Positions 26,791-36,357 of a DNA stretch of 64,000 bases are shown here, in pieces. How positions within the stretch are numbered: position 1 is the stretch's first letter; each line of letters begins with the position of its first letter. The position numbers were made by a program, and so were the translations under genes. A model generated the notes under the pieces. It ran no database searches and was not told the origin of the DNA. It saw nothing but the letters and a program-made list of their open reading frames with translations. This DNA is from Pedobacter riviphilus (GTDB taxonomy: Bacteria > Bacteroidota > Bacteroidia > Sphingobacteriales > Sphingobacteriaceae). The stretch is taken from the NCBI RefSeq assembly GCF_014692875.1, contig NZ_CP061171.1:930001-994000 (forward strand), read 5' to 3'.

Positions 26791-28308
26791 ATGACAATAA
26801 TAAAGACGCAGAATATATATAAGGTTTTGGGAATATTTCTCGGGATTTTACTGGCAACATCCTGTAAGAAATCGCAAACAGAATCTGCACAATTAACACT
26901 TTCTAATATAACACAGGCGATCTCAGAAGAAGGCGGTACGGTGGGGTTGAGCTTTACAAGTGACGCCGATTGGAGTGCTACAAAAGAAGGTGCTGAATGG
27001 TTAAGCTTAAGTCAAACTTCGGGCGGTAGCGGAGCAGGTACCATTAATTTAACCGCTTCATCAAACTCAACAGGGGCTAGCCGTTCAGTAGTGCTAATCA
27101 TAAATTCAACCAATGGACAAAGAAGACGGATTACAGTAACACAAAATGCCAAAATTTATCCATCATATAATATATCCCCTAAAGCGGCAGATGCAGCTGG
27201 TATGAATAGTACAGCGATGGAATTGTGTAATAAAATGACTATGGGATGGAATATTTATAACACTTTGGATGCGCCAGGATGGGAAACCGGGTGGGGACAG
27301 CCGCCGGTTACCCAGCAACTGATTGATTTGGTAAAATCAACCGGCATGAATGCAATAAGGATTCCTGTTACTTGGAGTAATCACATCATAAATAAACAGA
27401 CTCAGGAAATAGACCCGCTTTGGCTCGCCCGGGTAAAAGAAGTAGTTCAATATTGTTTTAATGCTAAGATGTATGTGATACTTAATACCCATCACGATGG
27501 TTATATAGATTGCAAAGTTACAGGTGCTAAACAGGATACTGTTAATGCCAAGCATAAGGCGATCTGGCAGCAAATAGCCACAACTATGCGCGATTTTGAC
27601 GAGCATTTGATATTTGCCAGCGCAAATGAGCCTGAAGCAACAACTGACCAGGAAACCGCTACTTTAATGCGTTATCATCAGTCATTTATTAATGCAGTAC
27701 GTTCTACCGGTGGTAAAAATGCCTATCGTGCATTAGTGCTTCAGGCGCCTAATACATCACTTACGTTGATGAACGAACAACTTAACCCGGCTAATGTATA
27801 TAAAAGAGCAACATTGCCTAGCGATGCTGTTCCTCAAAAAATGATATTGGAATTCCACTATTACAGTCCGCCAAATTTTTGCATTATATCTGAGGATGCA
27901 AGTTGGGGAAAAGCATGGTATTTCTGGGGATCCGGTTTTCATACTAAAAATCCGCTCTTCCTGGATCGTAACTCTTCGCCTGCATCAGAAGAAGCTTCTG
28001 TTGACGCTGCAATGCGCTCTGTGAAAACAAATTTTACGGATAGGGGTATCCCAGTTATTATGGGCGAATATGATGTATCGTACCACGCTGATAAATTAAA
28101 AGGATACCCGGCTGATTCATTATTGGCATTAAAATCGGGTTGGCATTTTTATGCTTATGTTACAAAACAAGCCAAAGTGAATGGTATAGTGCCATTTTTA
28201 TGGGCCAGCGGTATCTTCCAACGTCCATTTAAAAATGGTGTAGCCGCACCAGCTTATATAGGAGATCAGGTAGCATTAGATTCGCTGAAAAAGGGCGCAG
28301 GATTTTAG
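26791..28308 (+). CDS. BACON-GH5 endo-beta-glucanase lipoprotein (first copy)
   Basis: The 505-residue protein has a lipoprotein signal (Cys25 in LLATSCKK), a BACON domain (about 33-125, with WLSLSQTSGG and RRRITVTQNA) and a GH5 barrel (about 145-500). The catalytic acid/base is Glu in FASANEPEA and the nucleophile Glu in PVIMGEYDV. BACON-GH5 subfamily 4 proteins are the surface endo-xyloglucanases of known xyloglucan loci, so the likely role is cutting the glucan backbone outside the cell. The segment MGWNIYNTLDAPG deviates from the usual WNIGNTL. A paralogue follows 188 bp later, showing tandem duplication. Confidence 0.87.
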   Translation: MTIIKTQNIYKVLGIFLGILLATSCKKSQTESAQLTLSNITQAISEEGGTVGLSFTSDADWSATKEGAEWLSLSQTSGGSGAGTINLTASSNSTGASRSVVLIINSTNGQRRRITVTQNAKIYPSYNISPKAADAAGMNSTAMELCNKMTMGWNIYNTLDAPGWETGWGQPPVTQQLIDLVKSTGMNAIRIPVTWSNHIINKQTQEIDPLWLARVKEVVQYCFNAKMYVILNTHHDGYIDCKVTGAKQDTVNAKHKAIWQQIATTMRDFDEHLIFASANEPEATTDQETATLMRYHQSFINAVRSTGGKNAYRALVLQAPNTSLTLMNEQLNPANVYKRATLPSDAVPQKMILEFHYYSPPNFCIISEDASWGKAWYFWGSGFHTKNPLFLDRNSSPASEEASVDAAMRSVKTNFTDRGIPVIMGEYDVSYHADKLKGYPADSLLALKSGWHFYAYVTKQAKVNGIVPFLWASGIFQRPFKNGVAAPAYIGDQVALDSLKKGAGF

Positions 28309-28349
28309 TAGAAACGTGATAAATTACCTCTCAACTACCCAGGTTCGGT

Positions 28350-28392
28350 TTTATCGTGCAAAGAAGCGAAAGCTTAAGTGCGATAAAAACTG
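28350..28392 (+). promoter_or_regulatory. Inverted repeat in the leader between the two GH5 genes
   Basis: TTTTATCG (within GGTTTTATCGTGC) pairs with CGATAAAA about 24 nt later, and a small hairpin CACGAT-CCT-ATCGTG follows near 28422-28436. There is no T tract, so it is more likely an mRNA processing or stability element than a terminator. Confidence 0.35.
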
Positions 28393-28496
28393 CACTTGGT
28401 TTATATCTCGAACCTATTGACACGATCCTATCGTGCCACCGCAATTTTTTGTTGATGTGCCGATCCTATAATTTAAAAACAATAAAAGACAGACCT

Positions 28497-29975
28497 ATGA
28501 ATCATTTAAAAAAAATAAATATTAAAGGACCTCAGCCCATTTTAGTATTTATGATTTTATTTAACTTTTTTACTGCATCCTGCAAAAAGAAGGAAAACGT
28601 TGAACCACAGCTCAGCATTTCTTCATCCGAAATTGCTTTTCAGCCAGAAGGCAGTGTCTCAAACGTAACAGTTGCCAGCAATGGTAAATGGAGCACTAAA
28701 AATCCTGCCGACTCCTGGTTACAGTTAAACCAGGTGGCTGGAAATGAAGGAAATACAGAACTGAAATTAACTGCGGTACCTAATACCACTGGTTCTTCCC
28801 GTTCCGTTATACTGACGGTTACTTCAGACAATGGCCAGGCCAGAAGGCTTACACTCTCGCAGGCCAGCGTTTTGTATCCTTCGTACAACACATCGCCTAA
28901 AGCGCCAGACCAAACAGGCATGAGCAGTAATGCTGTGCAATTGGCAGCTAAAATGAAATTGGGATGGAATATCGGCAATACAATGGAATCACCCGGAGGT
29001 GAAAGCGGTTGGGGTAACCCACAGATTACTGAATCGTATGTTAAATTTTTAAAGCAGACTGGTTTTAATGCGGTAAGGCTTCCATGTTCGTGGGATTGGT
29101 ATCACTTAAGCGATCGGTCAAAGGCTACAATAGATCCTGCCTGGCTTAACCGCGTTAAGGAAGTGGTTAAATACTGTGTTGATAATGATATGTATGTATT
29201 GCTTAACATCCACTGGGATGGTGGCTGGTTGGATCATAACATCAATGCGGCTAAAAAAGACTCGGTTAATGCCAAACAGAAAGCATATTGGGAGCAGATT
29301 GCCACCACGATGAGAGATTTTGATGAGCATTTAATGTTTGCAAGCGCAAACGAGCCGCCTGCTGAGAATGCTGAACAGATGGCGATACTCAACAGTTATC
29401 ACCAAACCTTTATCAATGCAGTTCGTTCTACCGGTGGCAGAAACAGTTATCGTGTGCTGGTTGTTCAGGGGCCTGGTACCGACATAGATAAAACCAACAA
29501 TTTAATGAATAGTCTGCCTACCGATCAGGTTCCTAATCGCTTAATGGTAGAAGTGCATAATTATACGCCTTCACAATTCACAATTCTGGATAGTGACGCA
29601 AGCTGGGGTAAAATGTTTTATTACTGGGGAACAGGTCATCATTCTACTATTCAGCCCGACCGTAACGCCACCTGGGGCGAAGAGAGCGAACATATCCGGA
29701 TATTCGGTCTGATGAAATCTAAATTCATTGATAAAGGAATTCCGGTAATATTGGGCGAGTACGGTGCTTATAAAAGGGGAGGCAGCAGAAACGTTCCTTT
29801 AGACCTGGCTGCACATAATGCTTCGGTAGATTATTGGAATAACTATGTAACCAAACAAGCTATTCAGTTTGGCCTTAAGCCTTTCTTTTGGGATACCGGT
29901 GGTGCATTAGACCGCAGAAACAATACAGTGCTCGATCAAGGTACCATAAATGCCCTTGTAACAGCAGGTAAATAG
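28497..29975 (+). CDS. BACON-GH5 endo-beta-glucanase lipoprotein (second copy)
   Basis: Starting at ATG 28497 gives 492 residues with a lipoprotein signal (Cys29 in FFTASCKKK); an open upstream extension has no signal character. A BACON domain (about 40-130) with WLQLNQVAGNEG precedes the GH5 barrel. The barrel has the standard MKLGWNIGNTMESPGGE, Glu acid/base in FASANEPPA and Glu nucleophile in PVILGEYGAY. It shares long stretches with the previous gene (VNAK-KA-W-QIATTMRDFDEHL, TFINAVRSTGG), so the pair arose by tandem duplication. Probable endo-xyloglucanase. Unlike its neighbour it keeps the standard GH5 motifs. Confidence 0.87.
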   Translation: MNHLKKINIKGPQPILVFMILFNFFTASCKKKENVEPQLSISSSEIAFQPEGSVSNVTVASNGKWSTKNPADSWLQLNQVAGNEGNTELKLTAVPNTTGSSRSVILTVTSDNGQARRLTLSQASVLYPSYNTSPKAPDQTGMSSNAVQLAAKMKLGWNIGNTMESPGGESGWGNPQITESYVKFLKQTGFNAVRLPCSWDWYHLSDRSKATIDPAWLNRVKEVVKYCVDNDMYVLLNIHWDGGWLDHNINAAKKDSVNAKQKAYWEQIATTMRDFDEHLMFASANEPPAENAEQMAILNSYHQTFINAVRSTGGRNSYRVLVVQGPGTDIDKTNNLMNSLPTDQVPNRLMVEVHNYTPSQFTILDSDASWGKMFYYWGTGHHSTIQPDRNATWGEESEHIRIFGLMKSKFIDKGIPVILGEYGAYKRGGSRNVPLDLAAHNASVDYWNNYVTKQAIQFGLKPFFWDTGGALDRRNNTVLDQGTINALVTAGK

Positions 29976-30143
29976 TAATGTTATACTGTAAATGTAAGGC
30001 CCAAATAAAAGATCCAGTGCCTGATCAATCGCAGTTTAATAAAGAAAATAAATTTTCTGAAGATACGGAAGCTCAACTACTGATGAAAATCAGGACGTAG
30101 AGCTTCCGCCTTTACGCAAATAACAATACACACAAACACACAA

Positions 30144-31736
30144 ATGCAAAAAAATCTTTGGTTATTAGTCTTATTACTTTTTTCATTTTCGGGTAGATTA
30201 ATCGCCCAGAATTCTAAAAAAAACAAGCCAATTATTCAGGAACGGATAATAAATGCCGATTTCAGCCAGGCTGCCGGCAAATTGAACACCATGTTTAATG
30301 AGTGCGTGGGAGCAGGGCGCGCAAATGAAGGCCTTCGGGCCGATTGGCAGCAACAGCTTGCCTATGTAAAAAAAGAGTGCGGTTTTAGATACATCCGCAT
30401 GCACGGGCTGTTAACAGACGATATGGCGGTATACACCGAAGATAATAAGGGTAATCCACAATACAATTATATGTATGTAGATGCTTTATTCGATTTTCTA
30501 CATAGTATAGGCATCAAACCTTTTGTTGAACTTGGCTTTATGCCCGGAAGGCTTGCCAGTGGAAATGCAACCATTTTCTGGTGGAGAGGAAATGTAACCC
30601 CGCCAAAAGATTATGATAAATGGGCTGCTTTGGTAAAAAATCTTACAGAACATTTTACAGAACGTTATGGTGCAGATGAAGTGAAAACCTGGTATTTTGA
30701 GGTGTGGAATGAACCCAACCTTTCTCCCGGATTCTGGACAGGAACACAGGAAGATTATTTTAAATTATACAAATATTCTGCACAGGCAGTTAAAAGTGTA
30801 AACAAAGCATATCGCGTTGGCGGCCCGGGAACTGCGGGAGCAGCCTGGGAACCTGAAATGATCGAATATTGCCACAAAAATAATGTGCCTATAGATTTCA
30901 TAAGCACCCATGCGTATGGCGTGGGACAAGGCTTTCTGGATGAATACGGACAGGGGGGCACTGTACTTGATAAAAATCCGATGAGCGTGAGCAAAGAGGT
31001 ACTCCAATCCAGAAAGGAGATAAAAGAATCGGTAATGCCAAATTTGGAGTTGCATTATACAGAATGGAGTTCATCATACACACCAGCCGATGCCATTCAT
31101 GATAGCTACCACAGCGCGGCATATGTACTGCAAAAACTGAAGCAGGTGGGAAATGCTGCCAATTCCATGTCTTATTGGGTTTTTACTGATATTTTTGAAG
31201 AGCCGGGTCCGCGTTACACCCCATTTCATGGTGGTTTCGGAATGTTGAATACCCAGGGAATTAACAAACCGGTATTTTATTCCTACCAGTTTTTAAACCG
31301 TTTGCGGAATATCGAACTGGTAAATAAAGATCTGGCTTCATGGATCTGCAAAGATTCGTCAGGAAACATACAGGGGCTTGTATGGGACTATACCTATACG
31401 CTTCCCGATTCAACCAATAATCAACAATATTATAACCGCGATCTCCCATCAAAACCGAAAGGGAAACTGAAGATCAATATTGCGAATGTGCCTGATGGTA
31501 ATTATGCGCTGGAAGTTTATAAGGTAGGTTACCGTGATAACGATGCTTATTCAACCTATCTTTCCATTGGAAAACCATCGCAACTTTCAAAACAGCAGGT
31601 AGAACAAATAAAGAGACAGAATGATGGTTCACCATTTTCTAAAGAAATCATCACCATAAAAAATGGGAATGCTTTTTCGAAAGCCTTGGATCTTCGTGAA
31701 AATGATGTTTTCTTCCTCAACATGATCAAGCTTTAA
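30144..31736 (+). CDS. GH39 glycoside hydrolase (beta-xylosidase-like), secreted
   Basis: The 530-residue protein has a signal peptide ending at LIAQ. Motifs of GH39 are FRYIRMHGLLTDDM near 85, FVELGFMPG, VWNEPNLSPGFW with the acid/base Glu, and LHYTEWSSSY with the nucleophile Glu near 303. The known activities are beta-xylosidase and alpha-L-iduronidase. In a polysaccharide locus xylosidase is most likely. Direct xylose in xyloglucan is alpha-linked, so either the glycan also has beta-xylose or this member has another specificity. It lies between the second GH5 and an acetylesterase, same strand. Confidence 0.83.
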   Translation: MQKNLWLLVLLLFSFSGRLIAQNSKKNKPIIQERIINADFSQAAGKLNTMFNECVGAGRANEGLRADWQQQLAYVKKECGFRYIRMHGLLTDDMAVYTEDNKGNPQYNYMYVDALFDFLHSIGIKPFVELGFMPGRLASGNATIFWWRGNVTPPKDYDKWAALVKNLTEHFTERYGADEVKTWYFEVWNEPNLSPGFWTGTQEDYFKLYKYSAQAVKSVNKAYRVGGPGTAGAAWEPEMIEYCHKNNVPIDFISTHAYGVGQGFLDEYGQGGTVLDKNPMSVSKEVLQSRKEIKESVMPNLELHYTEWSSSYTPADAIHDSYHSAAYVLQKLKQVGNAANSMSYWVFTDIFEEPGPRYTPFHGGFGMLNTQGINKPVFYSYQFLNRLRNIELVNKDLASWICKDSSGNIQGLVWDYTYTLPDSTNNQQYYNRDLPSKPKGKLKINIANVPDGNYALEVYKVGYRDNDAYSTYLSIGKPSQLSKQQVEQIKRQNDGSPFSKEIITIKNGNAFSKALDLRENDVFFLNMIKL

Positions 31737-31777
31737 ACCGGATATTTTTTTGACAGAATTATCTTACTAATCAATAC

Positions 31778-33742
31778 ATGAAAAAAATAATGAGAACAGG
31801 GATGCTAAGATTTTTTACATTTTTTGTACTACTCTTCTCCGTTCAGGTTCAAGGTTATGCTCACATTACATTGCCAAAAATGTTTGGCAATAACATGGTA
31901 TTACAAAGAGGGATTAAAATTCCCATCTGGGGAAAATCGGTACCGGGAGCAAATATAAACGCAATACTTGGAGAAATCATGGTGAAGGCCACTGCAAACG
32001 GACAAGGAGAATGGAAAGTATTTTTTCCAGCCTTTAAAGCTGGCGGGCCATATAAACTCAGTATTTCTGAATCGGGAAGGCCAGGATCAGGAGTCGAATT
32101 ACAGGGAATCCTTATTGGCGATGTATGGCTGGCTTCCGGGCAATCTAATATGGAGTGGTCTGTACAGCAGGCACAAAATGCAGTTAATGAAATTGCCAAA
32201 GCAGATTTTCCAAAAATACGGTTATTTCAAGTCGAACATGTTAAGAAATTAAACCCTCAACAGGATGTAGCAGGAGGAAAATGGAAAATTTGTAATCCAG
32301 AAAATGTGGCTCAGTTCTCGGCTGTTGCCTATTATTTTGCGAAAAAAATACACCTAGATCAGGGCGTTCCGATTGGTATTATACAAAGCACCTGGGGTGG
32401 GACTCCGGTTGAATCGTGGACGAGCCGTGAAAAACTGCTTTCCTCTCCAATTACCAAAGCAAAAACATTGGCAAATGATACTCTGGCTGAGCGGCATTTT
32501 GTAAAGGATAGCCTCGATCAGGTGCGTTCATGGGATATTCTTTATCACCCATATCAAAATGCTGATAAAATAATTCCGCAACCAGATTACAATGATTCTG
32601 GATGGGCGGTAATCGAAATGCCTAAGCTGTTAAAAGATTTTGGGATCGGGCATTATGAAGGAATGATTTGGATGCGCAAAAAGATCATTTTGCCAGAAAC
32701 TTTTTTAAAATCCGACGTAACCCTTTACATCGGACGGCCAGATGTGAATTATTCGCTTTACGTAAATGGTACCGAAATTTGTAAGACGGTATGGAACACT
32801 AATCCCGGGCAACACTATACTATTCCTGCCAGAATCTTGAAAAAAGGTGAGAATACGGTTACGCTAAGGTTGGCCATGTTATGGGGAATTGGTGGATTAA
32901 ACCCACCAGCAGATGAAATGTATATCACAAATGGCAAGGCAAGAATATCATTGGCCGGTAGCTGGAAATATCAAAAAGATTTAGAGCCGGCTATGGCCAA
33001 AAACCGTAATTACCAATATTATCCTTCCTTACTTTTCAATTCAATGATCAACCCGCTTGTCCCATACGGAATTAAAGGATTTCTATGGTACCAGGGTGAA
33101 GCGAATGATACCGCGGCCTACAATTACCGTAAGTTATTTCCAATGCTGATCAAAGATTGGCGCGAACGTTGGAAACAGGGGAACTTACCATTCCTGTATG
33201 TCCAGCTGCCAAATTTTAAACAAATACAACCTCTTCCTTCTGAAAGTGAATGGGCTGAGCTTAGAGAAGCCCAGGCGCTAACTTTATCGCTACCCAATAC
33301 CGCTATGGCCTGTACCATCGATATCGGGGAGGCTGACAATATTCACCCGGGCAATAAACAGGAAGTTGCACGCAGGCTTGCCCTTGCTGCCAATAAACTC
33401 GTGTATAAACAGGATAATATAGCTTCAGGACCATTATTAAAAAGTTTTTCGAAAGAAGGTAGTCGTATGCGTATCCGTTTTACAAATGCCGGTAATGGAC
33501 TCATATCAAAAGATGCCAAAGCATTAACCGGTTTTGCCGTTGCAGGAGAAGACAGGCGCTTTCACTGGGCCGAGGCCAAAATAGAAGGGAATGAAGTGGT
33601 GGTTTATAGTGAGAAAGTGCCCCATCCTGTAGCTGTACGCTACGCCTGGGCAGACTATCCATCATGTAACCTGGTGAATTCAGATGGGCTACCCGCTAAT
33701 CCATTTAGAACAGACAACTGGAAAGGAATTACCCAGAAGTAG
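31778..33742 (+). CDS. SGNH carbohydrate acetylesterase, sialate O-acetylesterase-like (possibly CE20)
   Basis: The 654-residue protein has a signal peptide. SGNH motifs are VWLASGQSNMEWSV (catalytic Ser), WYQGEANDTAAY (oxyanion Asn region) and IHPGNKQEVARRL (catalytic His with nearby Asp in IDIGEADN). Between the first and third blocks, about residues 265-375, a beta-sandwich is inserted (DYNDSGWAVIEMPK, MIWMRKKIILPE, YSLYVNGTEI). This SGNH-plus-inserted-sandwich arrangement is that of CE20 acetylesterases, which deacetylate galactosyl residues of xyloglucan. The locus content supports this role over sialic acid. The CE20 assignment is an inference from architecture. Confidence 0.8.
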   Translation: MKKIMRTGMLRFFTFFVLLFSVQVQGYAHITLPKMFGNNMVLQRGIKIPIWGKSVPGANINAILGEIMVKATANGQGEWKVFFPAFKAGGPYKLSISESGRPGSGVELQGILIGDVWLASGQSNMEWSVQQAQNAVNEIAKADFPKIRLFQVEHVKKLNPQQDVAGGKWKICNPENVAQFSAVAYYFAKKIHLDQGVPIGIIQSTWGGTPVESWTSREKLLSSPITKAKTLANDTLAERHFVKDSLDQVRSWDILYHPYQNADKIIPQPDYNDSGWAVIEMPKLLKDFGIGHYEGMIWMRKKIILPETFLKSDVTLYIGRPDVNYSLYVNGTEICKTVWNTNPGQHYTIPARILKKGENTVTLRLAMLWGIGGLNPPADEMYITNGKARISLAGSWKYQKDLEPAMAKNRNYQYYPSLLFNSMINPLVPYGIKGFLWYQGEANDTAAYNYRKLFPMLIKDWRERWKQGNLPFLYVQLPNFKQIQPLPSESEWAELREAQALTLSLPNTAMACTIDIGEADNIHPGNKQEVARRLALAANKLVYKQDNIASGPLLKSFSKEGSRMRIRFTNAGNGLISKDAKALTGFAVAGEDRRFHWAEAKIEGNEVVVYSEKVPHPVAVRYAWADYPSCNLVNSDGLPANPFRTDNWKGITQK

Positions 33743-33851
33743 ATGCCTGGATTTTAAATGAAATTAGCTAACGATTTTAAGACTGGAAACTACTTTGGTA
33801 AAATAGAAGTAAAGGATTTAAATGATTAATAAACAAATACTTATTGAAATA

Positions 33852-36278
33852 ATGATCACCGTTGGAAAGAAAATATTGATATCCTTTGTGCTTTTAACGT
33901 ACTGTACGTTTACACATGCGCAAAATATACCTGGTACTGAACGTAAACAATTGTTTGATTATAACTGGAAATTTAACCAAGCGGATAATACCACAGCCCA
34001 ATTGCGCGATTTTGACGACAAGGCCTGGCGTAGTTTAGATTTGCCGCATGATTGGAGCATTGAAGGGAAAATAAACCCTAAAAACCCAACCGGAGGTGGC
34101 GGTGGATATTTTCCTGCCGGAATTGGCTGGTATCGGAAAACTTTTAAAGCCCCTGCAGATTGGAAAGGCAAAAAGATTTCCATCTATTTTGAAGGCGTTT
34201 ATATGAATACCGAGGTTTTTATTAATGGAAAATCACTTGGAACATATCCTTATGGCTATTCTTCATTTAGCTATGATCTTTCGCCTTATTTAGACCTTAA
34301 TCACGAAAATGTGATCGCAGTGCGCGTAGATAATTCGCAGCAAATGAACAGTAGGTGGTACAGCGGTTCTGGTATTTATCGCCATGTTTGGATGACGGTT
34401 ACTGATGCAGTGCACATCGCCAACTGGGGAGTCGCCATTACAAGCCCTGAGGTATCTTCAAAAAAGGCAACCGTTCTGGTGAAAACGTTGGTGAAAAACG
34501 AAACGGGCCAGGCGCAAAGCATTGTTGTTAATACAAGGTTACTGGGTGCAAACCCTAAAAGTATAGGAAATGGTCAAATCAAGATTAATCTGGCGGCCAA
34601 TACTGAGAAAGAAATTGCACAAACGATAACTGTTGCTAATCCTTTGTTATGGACACCCGAAACACCTCATTTATACAAGGCCGAAATAGAGATTATTCGG
34701 AATAAGAATGTTGTGGATAAAACGGTAACAGGTTTTGGTATCCGTTCTATAAAATTTACCCCCGAAAATGGGTTTCAGCTTAATGGGAAAACAGTAAAAT
34801 TAAATGGCGGATGTGTGCACCACGATAACGGTTGCCTGGGCGCTGCCGCTTTTGATAGGGCCGAGGAGCGTAAGGTTGAGCTGCTCAAAAAAGCCGGATT
34901 TAATGCAGTAAGAACTTCTCATAATCCACCTTCCGAAGCTTTTTTAGCCGCATGCGACAGGTTAGGCCTCTTGGTGGTTGATGAATCATTTGATTGTTGG
35001 AAAGTTGGAAAAAACAAACAGGATTATGCAAAATATTTTAACGAATGGTGGCAACGCGATTTAGACGCAATGGTTTTGCGCGATCGCAATCACCCTTCAA
35101 TTATCATGTGGAGTATTGGTAATGAAATAGTAGAAAGAGGTACCCCTGGGGCAGTACAAACAGCAAAAATGCTTTCTGATGCCATCAAAAAAATAGATAC
35201 TACCCGTCCGGTTACATCAGCCATTGTAGATAATGGAAAAGATTGGACAGTGATGGATTCATTGATGGCCGCACATGATGTGACCGGTTATAATTATCAT
35301 TTATCGAGTGCACCGGCTGATCAGAAACGGGTGCCGTCACGGATAATCTTCCAATCAGAGTCGTATCCCAAAGATGCTTTCGCAAATTGGCAGCTGGTTA
35401 AAAACAATCCGTTTGTGATTGGTGATTTTGTTTGGACCGCCATAGATTATCTGGGAGAATCGGGGATAGGCCGTTGGTATTATTCGGGTGATGTACCAGG
35501 CGAACACTGGGAACATGATTTTTTTCCATGGCATGGTGCCTATTGTGGTGATATTGATCTTTTGGGGTGGAGGAAGCCGATTTCGCACTACCGAAACCTG
35601 TTATATAACAACACCGAAAAACTTTATATGGCTGTTCGCGAACCTAATCCCGAACCACTTGAAATCAAAACAACATGGTGGGCTGTATGGCCAACCTGGG
35701 AAAGCTGGAACTGGTCCGGCTATGAAGGCAGGAATATCGACGTGGAAGTATATTCAAAATACAAAAAGGTAAGGCTCTACCTAGAGAATAAACTGCTTGG
35801 AGAAAAACCTACCGGACTTGAACAAGAGTTTAAGGCTACCTTTTCGGTTCCATATGCACCGGGAACACTTAAAGCAGTTGGTGTAGAAAATGATAAGGAA
35901 GTAGAATCGTCCGTTTTGCAAACTTCCGGAAATGCTGAACAGCTTAAATTAACGGCCGATCGTAAAGAAATATTATCAAACGGACAGGATTTAGCCTACA
36001 TAACCATCGAAGTAACAGATAGAAATGGGATAATTCAACCAAATGCTGCAAATCGTTTGAATTTCAAAATTGAAGGTCAGGGTGTTATGGCCGGAATAGA
36101 TAACGGTGATATTAAGGATGTTGATCAATATACCGGTAACTCACGTAAGGCATGGCATGGGCGGGCATTGGTAGTGATCAAAAGTACACATAACGCAGGC
36201 GAAATTAAGCTTACGGTTACATCAAATAACCTGGAACAGAAAAGCATAATCATTAAATCAATACAAAGTAATTTATAA
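33852..36278 (+). CDS. GH2 beta-galactosidase with C-terminal DUF4982/Ig-like domains
   Basis: The 808-residue protein starts at ATG 33852 before a good signal peptide (FTHAQ); an in-frame ATG at 33822 would add ten residues. The sugar-binding domain has WRSLDLPHDWSIEG (about 40-55). The Ig-like and TIM barrel parts have KLNGGCVHHDNG, FNAVRTSHNPPS, IMWSIGNEIVERG (acid/base Glu) and RIIFQSESYP (nucleophile Glu). C-terminal to the barrel are DUF4982-like and immunoglobulin-like modules (LKLTADRKEILSNGQD). GH2 enzymes of xyloglucan loci remove beta-1,2-galactose. Beta-glucuronidase or mannosidase is possible but less likely here. Confidence 0.87.
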   Translation: MITVGKKILISFVLLTYCTFTHAQNIPGTERKQLFDYNWKFNQADNTTAQLRDFDDKAWRSLDLPHDWSIEGKINPKNPTGGGGGYFPAGIGWYRKTFKAPADWKGKKISIYFEGVYMNTEVFINGKSLGTYPYGYSSFSYDLSPYLDLNHENVIAVRVDNSQQMNSRWYSGSGIYRHVWMTVTDAVHIANWGVAITSPEVSSKKATVLVKTLVKNETGQAQSIVVNTRLLGANPKSIGNGQIKINLAANTEKEIAQTITVANPLLWTPETPHLYKAEIEIIRNKNVVDKTVTGFGIRSIKFTPENGFQLNGKTVKLNGGCVHHDNGCLGAAAFDRAEERKVELLKKAGFNAVRTSHNPPSEAFLAACDRLGLLVVDESFDCWKVGKNKQDYAKYFNEWWQRDLDAMVLRDRNHPSIIMWSIGNEIVERGTPGAVQTAKMLSDAIKKIDTTRPVTSAIVDNGKDWTVMDSLMAAHDVTGYNYHLSSAPADQKRVPSRIIFQSESYPKDAFANWQLVKNNPFVIGDFVWTAIDYLGESGIGRWYYSGDVPGEHWEHDFFPWHGAYCGDIDLLGWRKPISHYRNLLYNNTEKLYMAVREPNPEPLEIKTTWWAVWPTWESWNWSGYEGRNIDVEVYSKYKKVRLYLENKLLGEKPTGLEQEFKATFSVPYAPGTLKAVGVENDKEVESSVLQTSGNAEQLKLTADRKEILSNGQDLAYITIEVTDRNGIIQPNAANRLNFKIEGQGVMAGIDNGDIKDVDQYTGNSRKAWHGRALVVIKSTHNAGEIKLTVTSNNLEQKSIIIKSIQSNL

Positions 36279-36357
36279 CTGTTTAATTGCTCATTTCTGA
36301 AAAACTGAAATAGCTGTCAAAACACTCAGATAATAATTTTAACAACCAATATCACTA

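Noticed and set aside
30755..31122. Overlapping minus-strand open frames inside GH39
   Set aside because: They are shadow frames of a strongly supported gene and lack motifs.
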